A DNA stretch of 64,000 bases from Methylobacterium sp. J-078 (lineage in GTDB: Bacteria; Pseudomonadota; Alphaproteobacteria; Rhizobiales; Beijerinckiaceae), in the NCBI RefSeq assembly GCF_022829285.1, contig NZ_JAKSYI010000060.1, positions 186,001 through 250,000 on the forward strand, read 5' to 3'. The notes beneath the pieces are model-generated. The model made no database searches. It saw nothing but the letters and a program-made list of their open reading frames with translations, and had not been told where the DNA came from. Numbering within the stretch: position 1 is the stretch's first letter; the number at the start of each line of letters is the position of its first letter. Positions 52,270-60,426 of the stretch are shown here, piece after piece. The position numbers and the translations under genes were made by a program.

Positions 52270-52456
52270 GGCGCGACTCCCGTCAGGCGCGCGGAACCGC
52301 TCCGCCGCTCCTGTCCAGAGGAACCTAACGTCTCAACGTCGTTCGTCCATCGGGCCCGGCGTTTTGGCGGGAACCTTTCGGGAAGGCCTGAGCTTGAGCG
52401 TGTGCCATCTTGGACCCGGCATTTTTTCGGGTCCGACCTTCGGAAAGACTTCGCCC

Positions 52457-52966
52457 ATGCGCAGCCTGTTGCTCGGAACGACCCTTCTCGTCGCGAGCGC
52501 CACCCTCGCCCTCGCCCAGGCCCCGGAGACGCCGGCCCCGGCCTCCAACGCGTCCACCCCGGTCCCGGCCGCGCCGGCCACCCTCGCCAACGACCTGCGC
52601 CCCACCTTCGTGGCGCAGAACAAGAGCGACATGGTCACCTCGAAGCTGGTGGGCCTGACCATCCAGAACGGTGCCAGCGAGACCATCGGCGAGATCGCCG
52701 ACGTGGTGCTCGACGAGAAGATGACGGTGAAGTCGTGGGTGGTCGGCGTCGGCGGCTTCCTCGGAATCGGCACCAAGTACGTCGCCATCGACCCGAGCGC
52801 CCTCAAGCTGGCGCGCGTCGACGACAACACCCTGAAGGCGACGATCGACACCAACAAGGACCAGCTCCGCGCCGCGCCGGAATACGTCTATCTCGGCAAG
52901 GCGAAGCCGAACACGGACGCCAAGCCGGCGGACCCGAAGCCGGCCGAAGCGAACAAGGCGCAGTAG
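52457..52966 (+). CDS. PRC-barrel domain protein, periplasmic
   Basis: A 169-residue protein with a signal peptide (1-20, ending ALAQA), a Pro/Ala-rich linker to residue 45, and one PRC-barrel domain at about 60-130: MVTSKLVGLTIQNGASETIGEI, DVVLDEKMTVKSWVVGVGGFLGIG, YVAIDPSALKL. The C-terminal tail is rich in Lys, Pro, Ala and Asp. PRC barrels bind proteins or RNA; periplasmic ones of this shape are common and multiple in Methylobacteriaceae, with no fixed role. ATG 52457 follows a CGCCC stretch with a weak ribosome site. Confidence 0.88.
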   Translation: MRSLLLGTTLLVASATLALAQAPETPAPASNASTPVPAAPATLANDLRPTFVAQNKSDMVTSKLVGLTIQNGASETIGEIADVVLDEKMTVKSWVVGVGGFLGIGTKYVAIDPSALKLARVDDNTLKATIDTNKDQLRAAPEYVYLGKAKPNTDAKPADPKPAEANKAQ

Positions 52967-53003
52967 CCGCTTCGCCCGGGAAAGGGGCGTTTCGCGGCGG
53001 TGG

Positions 53004-53041
53004 GACCCCCGAGCAGCCGGCAAGCCGGTCCCCCGGGGGTC
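53004..53041. terminator. nested hairpin between convergent genes
   Basis: GACCCCCG pairs with CGGGGGTC (8 bp), enclosing an inner CCGGC-AA-GCCGG hairpin. It lies between the PRC-barrel gene and the convergent receiver gene and has no T-run, so it is only a candidate terminator. Confidence 0.45.
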
Positions 53042-53126
53042 GGCGTCGGTTCCGCGAAGCTGCGCCAGAGGCGGCGGAGATCGGCCCCGCCGGGGTCGCG
53101 GATCGGCGACGTGTCCGGGCGCGCGA

Positions 53127-53585
53127 TCAGTTCGCGCTGCGCAGGGCGTCCCACACGGTGGAGGCGACATGGTCGATGCGCCGCACGGCGAGGAGGCCGG
53201 CGCGCGCGGGCATGTCGCCGTCGAACAGGGTGTCGATCGGGTCGGATGCGTCCTCGTCCGCCTGGAGACCGAGGTCGCTCGCGAAGACGATGCGCAGGTC
53301 CGGCCGCAGGGCGCGAGCTTCTTGAGCCAGCTTCAGGCAGCACAGCTTGCCCTGAAGGCTCACATCCGTGACGAGGACGTCCACCGGCAGGCCGAGGGCC
53401 AGCACGGTCATGGCGTCGACGCCGCAATCGACCGTGGTGGCGGCGAAGCCGGCCCGGCGGATCTGGGACGATACTTCATCGCGCCAATGCTTCTGGCGGC
53501 CGGCGATGAGAACCTGGACGCCGTAGGCGCCACAGGGCGAGGTCGGTAGTTCCATCGTCGAGACGTCCCTCTCGCGCCTGAACAT
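53127..53585 (-). CDS. atypical response-regulator receiver domain protein
   Basis: A 152-residue single-domain protein with the receiver fold. The phospho-acceptor-like Asp74 sits in VDVLVTDVSLQGK, and the strand RPDLRIVFASDLG carries the switch position. The N-terminal acidic pair that binds magnesium in active receivers (usually VLVVDDE) is replaced by VQVLIAGR, and a Lys-Pro near the end is not seen. It may therefore be a pseudo-receiver working by protein binding. No kinase gene is adjacent. The start could be the ATG at 53585 or that at 53555; the first has an AAGGTG upstream. Confidence 0.7.
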   Translation of the reverse strand: MFRRERDVSTMELPTSPCGAYGVQVLIAGRQKHWRDEVSSQIRRAGFAATTVDCGVDAMTVLALGLPVDVLVTDVSLQGKLCCLKLAQEARALRPDLRIVFASDLGLQADEDASDPIDTLFDGDMPARAGLLAVRRIDHVASTVWDALRSAN

Positions 53586-53859
53586 CCGTGCCGATCACCT
53601 TTCGTCGACTGTGCGTCGCAGCATGCTATGTCACGCCCGCCGATGCAGACAAGCCCCCGCCTGTGTTTCGTGCGGCGATCGTGCAAGCGCGACCCACCAT
53701 CCGGCCGCGCGATTCCGGCGCCGGAGGCGGTCGCGGGACAGTGCCGTGATATGACAGCCACATGACGGGCGCCCCGGTTGACGCAGGGCCGCCGCACGGG
53801 GCAACACCGCCCTCGCCGCGCGTCCCACGCAGCGGCGGACAGCCGGAGCCGTGAACCCC

Positions 53860-55110
53860 ATGTCATCCGCCAAGAGCCCGCCGGTCTCGCCCCTCGCCCC
53901 GCAAAGCCAGCCCGAGCTGCCCCCGATTCGCGGTGTCGGCCTCGCCACCGCGCAGGCCGGAATCCGCTATTCCGGCCGCACCGACGTGCTCTACGTGGCG
54001 CTGGCCGAGGGCACGCAGGCGGCGGGCGTGTTCACCCGTTCGAAATGCCCCTCCGCCCCGGTGGACTGGTGCCGCGAAGCCCTGGGCAGCGCGGGCGCCC
54101 GCGCCCTCGTGGTCAATTCGGGCAACGCCAACGCCTTCACGGGCCTTCGCGGGTGCGAGGCCGTGGCGCTCACGGCCGAGATCGCCGCCGAGGCCGCGGC
54201 GTGCAGCCCGCAGGACATCTTCATCGCCTCGACGGGCGTGATCGGCGAACCCCTCGACGCCAGCAAGTTCCGGGGCGTGCTGGCCGATTGCGCCGGGCGG
54301 ACCGAGGACGGCGCCTCGGCCTGGGCCGCGGCCGCCCAGGCGATCATGACCACCGACACCTTCCCCAAGCTCGCGACGCGCCGGACCGCCATCGACGGGA
54401 CGACCGTGACGCTGAACGGCATCGCCAAGGGCGCGGGCATGATCGCCCCCGACATGGCGACCATGCTGAGCTTCGCCTTCACCGACGCCGCCCTGCCCCA
54501 GGACGTGCTGCAGGCGCTGCTCGCCGCCGGCACGGCCACGAGCTTCAACTGCGTGACGGTGGACGGCGACACCTCCACCTCCGACACGCTGATGCTGTTC
54601 GCCACGGGCGCGGCCGGCAACGCCGCGGTCTCGGCCGCCGATGATCCACGCCTGTCGGCCTTCCGCGCCGCGCTGGACGACCTCCTCGTCGAGCTGGCGC
54701 AGCTCGTCGCCAAGGACGGCGAGGGCGCGCGCAAGTTCGTCACCGTGCGGGTCACGGGCGCGACGAGCGACGCCTCGGCCCACCGCATCGCCATGTCCAT
54801 CGCCAACTCGCCCCTGGTGAAGACCGCCATCGCGGGTGAGGACGCGAACTGGGGCCGGGTGGTGATGGCGGTGGGCAAGGCCGGCGAGCCCGCCGACCGC
54901 GACCGCCTGGCGATCTGGTTCGGCGACGTGCGCGTGGCCCGCGAGGGCGCCCGCGATCCCGATTACAGCGAGGCGGCGGCGAGCGCGGTGATGCGGGAAT
55001 CGGACGTGACCGTGCGGGTCGACCTTGGGCTCGGCGACGGCACCGCCCGCGTCTGGACCTGCGACCTGACCAAGCTCTACATCGAGATCAACGGGGATTA
55101 CCGCTCGTGA
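53860..55110 (+). CDS. argJ: bifunctional ornithine acetyltransferase/N-acetylglutamate synthase
   Basis: Moves the acetyl group from N-acetylornithine to glutamate (and may use acetyl-CoA), closing the acetyl cycle of arginine synthesis. The 416-residue product has [18 protein letters not shown] near the start, [12 protein letters not shown], and the self-cleavage site [14 protein letters not shown], where Thr201 becomes the N-terminal nucleophile of the beta chain. The end reads [15 protein letters not shown], as in the family. An upstream GTG at 53851 in frame is an alternative start. It overlaps the SIMPL gene by 4 bp, which in turn overlaps mutT. Confidence 0.97.
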   Translation: MSSAKSPPVSPLAPQSQPELPPIRGVGLATAQAGIRYSGRTDVLYVALAEGTQAAGVFTRSKCPSAPVDWCREALGSAGARALVVNSGNANAFTGLRGCEAVALTAEIAAEAAACSPQDIFIASTGVIGEPLDASKFRGVLADCAGRTEDGASAWAAAAQAIMTTDTFPKLATRRTAIDGTTVTLNGIAKGAGMIAPDMATMLSFAFTDAALPQDVLQALLAAGTATSFNCVTVDGDTSTSDTLMLFATGAAGNAAVSAADDPRLSAFRAALDDLLVELAQLVAKDGEGARKFVTVRVTGATSDASAHRIAMSIANSPLVKTAIAGEDANWGRVVMAVGKAGEPADRDRLAIWFGDVRVAREGARDPDYSEAAASAVMRESDVTVRVDLGLGDGTARVWTCDLTKLYIEINGDYRS

Positions 55111-55841
55111 GGCGCGCCGGCATCGCCCCTCTCATCGCCCTGACGCTGCTCGGGTCCGGCGGTGCGGCTCGTTCCGAGGAGAAGCCGGGATCGGGCGAGG
55201 GCCGAATCCATGTCGTCGGCCGGGCCCGCGCCGAGGTGGTGCCGGACTTCGCCTCGGTCGAGATCGGCGTCGAGGCCAAGGGGGCGAGCCCGGCCGCGGC
55301 CCTCGACGGCGCCAGCGCCGCCGCCAAGGCGATCCTGGCCCTGGCCGGGGAGTTCAAGGTGCCGGAGGCGGATCTCGGCACCTCCGCCGTCACGCTCCAA
55401 CCGGTCACCCGCTCGATCCGTCAGGCGGACGGATCCTTCGCCGAGAAGCCGGATGGCTACCGGGCCGGCAACACGGTGCGGCTGCGCCTCGCCGACATGG
55501 CACGTCTCGGCGAACTGATGCGCCGGGCCCTCGACGGCGGCGCGAATCGCATCGACGGCGTCCGCTTCGGCCTGCGCGATCCCGAGGCCGCCGAGGCCGC
55601 CATGCGCAGCGCGGCGATGAAGGACGCGCGGGCGCAGGCCGAGCGGCTGGCCGAGGCGGCGGGCGTCACCCTCGGGCGGGTGGTGTCGATCCAGTCGCCG
55701 GCCTCGGCCAGCGCCCCGACGATGGACTTCGCGGCGCCCGCGCCGATGCGCGCCAAGCGCGGTGGCGCGCCGGTGCCCCTGGCGGCCGGAACCATCGAGA
55801 CCGGCGCCGACGTCGCGGCGACCTTCGCGATCGCCCCGTGA
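55107..55841 (+). CDS. SIMPL (DUF541) domain periplasmic protein
   Basis: A 244-residue protein of the SIMPL/DUF541 family (the E. coli member is YggE). A signal peptide is present (1-23, ending GGAARS). The family core is [24 protein letters not shown], then [29 protein letters not shown] and the C-terminal [11 protein letters not shown]. Family members form oligomers in the periplasm and are linked to stress tolerance, without a defined reaction. The GTG start overlaps the argJ stop codon and its own stop overlaps mutT by 4 bp, so it is translationally tied to both; the reason is unclear. Confidence 0.92.
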   Translation: MRRAGIAPLIALTLLGSGGAARSEEKPGSGEGRIHVVGRARAEVVPDFASVEIGVEAKGASPAAALDGASAAAKAILALAGEFKVPEADLGTSAVTLQPVTRSIRQADGSFAEKPDGYRAGNTVRLRLADMARLGELMRRALDGGANRIDGVRFGLRDPEAAEAAMRSAAMKDARAQAERLAEAAGVTLGRVVSIQSPASASAPTMDFAAPAPMRAKRGGAPVPLAAGTIETGADVAATFAIAP

Positions 55842-56254
55842 GCGCTCCCCTGCGCATCCTCCTGGTGGTCGCCGTCGCGCTGGTGGACGCGGACGGGCGC
55901 GTCCTCCTCGCTCAGCGCCCGCCGGGCAAGCAGCTCGCCGGGCTGTGGGAGTTCCCCGGCGGCAAGGTCGATCCCGGCGAGCGGCCGGAGGAGACCCTGA
56001 TCCGGGAGCTCTCCGAGGAACTCGGCATCGCCGTGAAGCAGGACTGCCTCGCGCCGCTGACCTTCGCGAGCCACGCCTATCCGGACTTCCACCTGCTGAT
56101 GCCGCTCTATGTCTGCCGGCGCTGGGAGGGCCTGCCGCGCTCCATGGAGGGCCAGGCCCTGAAATGGGTGCGCCCGCGCGACCTCAAGGACCAGCCGATG
56201 CCGCCGGCCGATGCCCCACTGATCCCGTTTTTGCTCGATCTCCTCGGCCCCTGA
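55838..56254 (+). CDS. mutT: 8-oxo-dGTP diphosphatase (MutT), Nudix family
   Basis: A 138-residue Nudix hydrolase that removes oxidised dGTP. The Nudix box is complete at residues 42-64: Gly42, Glu48, Arg56-Glu57, Glu60-Glu61 and Gly63 in GGKVDPGERPEETL followed by IRELSEELGI. The family-specific WEFPGGK and the end PPADAPLIPFL fit MutT. It is last of an overlapping argJ-SIMPL-mutT set; argJ near mutT is common in Hyphomicrobiales. The GTG start overlaps the upstream stop by 4 bp. Confidence 0.94.
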   Translation: MSAPLRILLVVAVALVDADGRVLLAQRPPGKQLAGLWEFPGGKVDPGERPEETLIRELSEELGIAVKQDCLAPLTFASHAYPDFHLLMPLYVCRRWEGLPRSMEGQALKWVRPRDLKDQPMPPADAPLIPFLLDLLGP

Positions 56255-56353
56255 TCCGGTTGCAGTCTTGTCCGGCTACACCCGCGATCCCCTTGGATTC
56301 GCGTGGCGTTTGTGCATCGCTGGCCGGCGGGCCGTGTCGGGGGAGAGCGGAAC

Positions 56354-57928
56354 ATGGGGCGCAAGGCAGCGGTGACCTCAAGGACCACCGCCGAGGAACG
56401 GGATGACGACCAGGCGGACGTCGACGGGCCGGACATCGACGCGCCGGCCGTGGCGGACCCGGCAGCCAAGCCGGCCAAGCCGAAGCGCGCATCCCGAAAG
56501 ACCACGCCGAGCCATGAAACGCTGACCAAGCTCGGGATCGAGCGTCTGATCACCCTCGTGCTCACCGAGGCATCGCACAATCCCACCTTCAAGAAGGTGG
56601 TGACGGCGGCGGTGGCGGCCCTCCAGGGGCCGGACGCGGTCGCCGCCCTGATCGACCGGCGCCTGACCGCCCTCGAGCGCGCCAGTGGCTACATCGACTG
56701 GATGAAGCAGCGCGCCTTCGCCCTCGACCTCGACGCCATGCTCACCACGGTGGTGGGCGAACTCGCCGCCCTCGCCCCGGACGCCGCCCTCGACCGGCTG
56801 ATCCGCTTCCTCGGCGGGGCCGGGGACGTGCTGGGGCGGGCCGAAGATTCGAGCGGCCGCATCCACGGCGTGTACGAGCGGGCGGCCGATGCCGCCGCCG
56901 CGCTCATCGTCGATCTGGACGACGCGAAGGCCACCGCGATGGCCGTACGCCTCGTGACCCGGCTCGAAACCGACGGGTACGGGCTGATCGAGGGCCTGAT
57001 GCACGGCCTCATCCCGCGGCTGCCCGAGGCCGCCCTCGCCCCCCTCGACGACGCGCTTGCCCAGGCGACGCCGCCGGCCCCCGCCAGCGGCACGAAGGAG
57101 CGGGACTGGCTGACGGAGGCGGAGCGCAGCCGCCTCATGCGGCTCCGCCAGTCCATCGCGGACCGCGCCGGCGACGTCGATGCCTTCATCGCCCTCGAGA
57201 CCGAGCGCGCGCCGGAGCCGCCCGATCACGTCCAGATCGCGGAGCGCCTGCTCGCGGCCGGCCGGGCTCGGGAGGCGCTCAAATGGATCCGCCGTCCGCA
57301 GAAGCGCGGCACCACCATCGTCACGCGGGAGCAGCTGCTCACGGGGCGGTTCGACACCTCCGTCCCGGAGCGGGTGAAGATCGCCCTGGAGGTCCGCATC
57401 CACGACGCCCTCGGCGATACCGAGGCCGCGCAGGGCCTGCGCTGGCGGACCTTCGAGAACAGCCTCGACCGGGAGATGCTGCGCGCCTACCTCGCCAAGC
57501 TGCCGGATTTCGAGGACGACGAGGCCCTGCCGCGCGCCTTCGCCGTCGCCGAAGCGCATCCCGACCCGTACGGCGCCCTCGCCTTCTTCACGCACTGGCC
57601 AGACCCCGCCCGGGCGGCACGGATCGTTGAGCGGTATCGCGGCACCTGGGACGGCTGGCGCTACGAAGTCCTGGCCCCCGCCGCCGAGGCCCTGGAAGAC
57701 AGCGAGCCGCTGGCCGCCACCGAACTGTACCGCATCCTCATCGACAACATCCTGGACCACGCCTACTCGGGGGCCTACGGCCACGCCGCCCGCTACCTCG
57801 TCGCCCTCGACGACCTCGCGGACGCGATCGCGCCGGGCGCCATCAGCCCAGACCCGGACCTCTACCGCGACGACCTGCGCCGCCGGCACGGCCGCAAGGC
57901 CGCCTTCTGGTCCCAGGTCCGGGTCTGA
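56354..57928 (+). CDS. DUF6880 family protein
   Basis: A 524-residue, mostly helical cytosolic protein. Residues 1-55 are low-complexity (Asp/Ala, then Lys/Pro). Thereafter comes a DUF6880-like body with LGIERLITLVLTEASHNPTFKK at the start, repeated helical pairs in the middle (IAERLLAAGRAREALKWIRR resembles a TPR-type helix pair), and a C-terminal LYRILIDNILDHAYSGAYGHAARYL and HGRKAAFWSQVRV, both characteristic. Function is unknown; the SWIM-zinc-finger-protein-associated repeats in this family suggest protein binding. It follows mutT after 99 bp. ATG 56354 is preceded by GGGAGAGCGG. Confidence 0.88.
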   Translation: MGRKAAVTSRTTAEERDDDQADVDGPDIDAPAVADPAAKPAKPKRASRKTTPSHETLTKLGIERLITLVLTEASHNPTFKKVVTAAVAALQGPDAVAALIDRRLTALERASGYIDWMKQRAFALDLDAMLTTVVGELAALAPDAALDRLIRFLGGAGDVLGRAEDSSGRIHGVYERAADAAAALIVDLDDAKATAMAVRLVTRLETDGYGLIEGLMHGLIPRLPEAALAPLDDALAQATPPAPASGTKERDWLTEAERSRLMRLRQSIADRAGDVDAFIALETERAPEPPDHVQIAERLLAAGRAREALKWIRRPQKRGTTIVTREQLLTGRFDTSVPERVKIALEVRIHDALGDTEAAQGLRWRTFENSLDREMLRAYLAKLPDFEDDEALPRAFAVAEAHPDPYGALAFFTHWPDPARAARIVERYRGTWDGWRYEVLAPAAEALEDSEPLAATELYRILIDNILDHAYSGAYGHAARYLVALDDLADAIAPGAISPDPDLYRDDLRRRHGRKAAFWSQVRV

Positions 57929-57939
57929 TCACGCCCGGT

Positions 57940-57960
57940 CCGCCGGATTCGCCCCGGCGG
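57940..57960. terminator. stem-loop between convergent DUF6880 and DUF427 genes
   Basis: CCGCCGG pairs with CCGGCGG (7 bp, 7-nt loop) in the 33 bases between two convergent stop codons. There is no T-run; it is a candidate only. Confidence 0.4.
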
Positions 57961-57961
57961 C

Positions 57962-58321
57962 TCAGGTCGCTTCGATCGGGTCGATCTTGTCCGGGTAGAA
58001 GGCGAGGTGTCCCGCGATGGCTTCGACGGCCGGATGGGGGTCCTCGTAGCTCCAGACCGCGTCGGTGGCGTTGGCGTCCGGCGTCGTCAGGCTGAAGTAG
58101 GCGGCGTCGCCCTTGTAGGGGCAGTGGCTGCGCCGGGTGCTCGGGACGAAGTGCGCCCAGCGCGCATCCGCCCGGGGAATGTAGAATACGGGCGGATAAT
58201 CCGCCTCCCGGAGGATCAGGGCGGCGTCGGTCTCGGCCAGCAGCGTGCCCGCGAGGCTGACGCGGACGCGCCCCGGATACGGCGCGATGTGGATGGGGTG
58301 GTCCGGTCCGGGCTGTCTCAT
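57962..58321 (-). CDS. DUF427 domain protein
   Basis: A 119-residue protein of the DUF427 family. The signatures are HPIHIAPYPGRVRVSLAG at the start, ADYPPVFYIPRADARWAHF, the invariant THCPYKGDAAYF-like SHCPYKGDAAYFSL, and a closing AVWSYEDPHP followed by FYPDKID. The family is widespread in Actinobacteria and Proteobacteria and forms a compact beta fold; its reaction is unknown. Its ATG overlaps the stop codon of the methyltransferase gene by 4 bp. Confidence 0.94.
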   Translation of the reverse strand: MRQPGPDHPIHIAPYPGRVRVSLAGTLLAETDAALILREADYPPVFYIPRADARWAHFVPSTRRSHCPYKGDAAYFSLTTPDANATDAVWSYEDPHPAVEAIAGHLAFYPDKIDPIEAT

Positions 58322-59196
58322 GAATTCGGTCCTTCAGGTTTCCGCTCGGTGGTGCCCAGAGCATCGGCGAGGCGCGCCTGCGCGGTGCCGGGCTTCAGGG
58401 GCTTCTGCTGGCTCTCGTGCGGGGCCCACCCCGAGAGCCACAGGATCTCGAAGCTGGCGCGCAGGCGCCCGTCCGGATCGGCGAAGCGCTCGGCGTAGAG
58501 GGCGGCGGCGCGCATCAGGGTCGCCCGCCTTAAGGGAGTCCGCCGCCGCTCCATGAGGACGTTGGTGAGGCCCATGGCGCGCAGGTCGCGCATCAGGACG
58601 AACGGGTCGGGGTAGCGCACGGTCACCGTCTCCACGTCGGTGACCGGCAGGGCGAAGCCCGCGCGCTGGAGCAGGCTTCCCATCTCGCGCACCTCGGCGA
58701 AGGGTGCGACGCGCGGGCTGATGCCGCCCTCGCATTCGCTCTCGGCCTGCCCGAGGACCTGACGCAGCTCCGTGAGGGTGCGCCCACCCAGCAGGCACCC
58801 GATGAACAGCCCGTCCGGGCGCAGCGCGCGGCGCAGTTGCGCCAGGGTCCCCGGCAGATCGTTGACGTGCTGAAGGGCCAGGAGCGAGACCGCCAGGTCG
58901 AGGCTCTGCGCCCGCAGCGGCAACGCCTCCGGATCGGCCAGGACGGTGCCGCGCTCCGACACCGGGGCGAGGCGCAGGACCCGATCCGCCCGCCCGCTCG
59001 CGCGAAGGTGATCGGCAGCCAGGGGCGTCGGCGTGGCGAGATCGAGGGCGATCGGAAAGGTCCGCAGCACGGCGGCGAGGCGATCGTCGAGATCCTCCAC
59101 CACCCGCCGGAGCAGGAAATCGGCGTAGCCGGCCCGGCGGGCGCGGGCGAGGCGTCTACGGGCGAGGCTCGTATCGAAGAGGGGTGGCGGCGTCAT
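58318..59196 (-). CDS. class I SAM methyltransferase, NDUFAF5/BioC-like
   Basis: A 292-residue methyltransferase. It begins PLFDTSLARRRLARARR, and the Rossmann part shows DLATPTPLAADHLRA (a poor motif I), DPEALPLRAQSLDLAVSLLALQHVNDLPGTLAQLRRALRPDGLFIGC, and the C-terminal RYPDPFVLMRDLRAMGLTNVLMER. This matches the alphaproteobacterial relatives of NDUFAF5 (a complex I assembly factor) and BioC. The glycine-rich motif I (E/DxGxGxG) is degraded to DLATPTPLAA, so SAM binding may be weak. Start choice among Met codons at 59220, 59208 and 59196 is uncertain; no clear ribosome site helps. Confidence 0.8.
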   Translation of the reverse strand: MTPPPLFDTSLARRRLARARRAGYADFLLRRVVEDLDDRLAAVLRTFPIALDLATPTPLAADHLRASGRADRVLRLAPVSERGTVLADPEALPLRAQSLDLAVSLLALQHVNDLPGTLAQLRRALRPDGLFIGCLLGGRTLTELRQVLGQAESECEGGISPRVAPFAEVREMGSLLQRAGFALPVTDVETVTVRYPDPFVLMRDLRAMGLTNVLMERRRTPLRRATLMRAAALYAERFADPDGRLRASFEILWLSGWAPHESQQKPLKPGTAQARLADALGTTERKPEGPNS

Positions 59197-59316
59197 CCGG
59201 GAAGACATGTGGGATGACATGGCGCGCCCGGACGTGTGGCGCCAGCACTCGGAACGCGAAACCGGCTCCGATTGTTGAGGGCCTACGATTCGACAGCGAA
59301 TTCGGAGATCTAAGCC

Positions 59317-59538
59317 ATGAAAGCCATTCTGTTCGGCACGGCCCTCACCGTCGCGGGCCTTTCTCTCGCTGCAACCGGCGCGGAAGCGAAGGGCTGCATC
59401 AAAGGCGCGGTCGTGGGCGGCCTCGCGGGCCACGTCGCGGGGCACGGCGTGCTCGGCGCGGCGGCGGGCTGTGCCGTCGGGCGCCACCAGGCCAACAAGC
59501 GCGATCGCCAGGAGAATCAGGCGCAGCCGGCGCGCTGA
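59317..59538 (+). CDS. small secreted glycine-zipper protein
   Basis: A 73-residue protein with a signal peptide (1-24, ending GAEA) and a mature part holding a glycine-zipper stretch, GAVVGGLAGHVAGHGVLGAAAG, bounded by two Cys residues, then a basic polar tail. Glycine zippers of this form (as in the rickettsial 17-kDa antigen family) insert in or associate with membranes. Role unknown. The ATG at 59317 is preceded by a purine-rich GGAGA 12 bases upstream. It stands divergent from the methyltransferase gene. Confidence 0.78.
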   Translation: MKAILFGTALTVAGLSLAATGAEAKGCIKGAVVGGLAGHVAGHGVLGAAAGCAVGRHQANKRDRQENQAQPAR

Positions 59539-59587
59539 GGCGCAGACCCGGTCGTCTCCGCGCGGTGCGGAGAGTAGGGTCGCCGAC

Positions 59588-60352
59588 ATGGCCCCTGCGT
59601 CCCGCACCGCCTTCGCCGGACTGCGCCGCCTCTGGGGCGGCGCGCTGTCCCTGGTCTATCCACCCACCTGCGCCGGCTGCGGCGGGGCCATCGCCGATCC
59701 CCACGCCCTGTGCGCCGCCTGCTGGTCCGGCCTGCGGCTGATCGAGCGGCCCTATTGCCAGCGGCTGGGCACGCCGTTCGCCGTCGATCACGGCACGGGC
59801 GCCCTCCTCTCGCCGCGCGCCATCGCCGATCCGCCGGTCTTCGACCGGGCCCGGGCGGTCACCCTCTATGAGGGCGGCGCCCGCGACCTCGTCCACCGCC
59901 TGAAATACGAGGATCGCCTCGATCTCGCCCCCGTGCTAGCCCGAATGATGGAGGGCGTCGGATCGGAACTCTTGCGCGACGCCGATTGCCTCGTGCCCGT
60001 CCCGCTCCACCGCTTCCGCCTGTGGCGGCGGCGCTTCAACCAGGCAGCGCTCCTCGCCGAGCGCGTCGGGCGTATCGCGCAGCGGCCGAGCGAACCCGGA
60101 TATCTCGCCCGCGTGAAGGCGACGCGCTCGCAGGTCGGCCTGAGCCGCGTCGCCCGCGCCACGAACCTCCAGGGCGCGTTCCGGGTCCCGGAGGCCGCGC
60201 GGGCCGCGCTGCAGGGGCGCCGCATCCTGCTCATCGACGACGTCATGACCACGGGGGCGACCGCGAACGCCGCGTCGCGGGTCCTCCTGCGCGCCGGCGC
60301 AGCGTCCGTCGACGTTCTCACCTTCGCGCTGGTCTCGGGCGAGGTCGGCTGA
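59588..60352 (+). CDS. ComF family phosphoribosyltransferase-like protein
   Basis: A 254-residue protein. An N-terminal zinc ribbon has Cys28, Cys31, Cys42 and Cys45 (PPTCAGC ... LCAACW), followed by a Type I phosphoribosyltransferase fold with VPVPLHRFRLWRRRFNQAALLA and the PRPP-binding loop ILLIDDVMTTGAT (213-225). In naturally competent bacteria ComF acts in DNA uptake; in others it may take part in DNA metabolism. No competence genes are adjacent. The ATG at 59588 fits the family start; the open frame begins at 59471, inside the preceding gene. Confidence 0.93.
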   Translation: MAPASRTAFAGLRRLWGGALSLVYPPTCAGCGGAIADPHALCAACWSGLRLIERPYCQRLGTPFAVDHGTGALLSPRAIADPPVFDRARAVTLYEGGARDLVHRLKYEDRLDLAPVLARMMEGVGSELLRDADCLVPVPLHRFRLWRRRFNQAALLAERVGRIAQRPSEPGYLARVKATRSQVGLSRVARATNLQGAFRVPEAARAALQGRRILLIDDVMTTGATANAASRVLLRAGAASVDVLTFALVSGEVG

Positions 60353-60370
60353 GGGACGGCCCGAACGGGA

Positions 60371-60392
60371 ACGGGGACCCGAAGGTCCCCGT
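60371..60392. terminator. terminator between comF-like and MFS genes
   Basis: ACGGGGACC and GGTCCCCGT form a perfect 9-bp stem with a CGAA tetraloop, between convergent genes. Flanks lack a T-run (CCGTCCC on the plus strand), so it is a good hairpin but a moderate terminator call. Confidence 0.6.
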
Positions 60393-60426
60393 CCGTCCCG
60401 ATTGCGCTCGAAGGTCCGGCCCGTCC

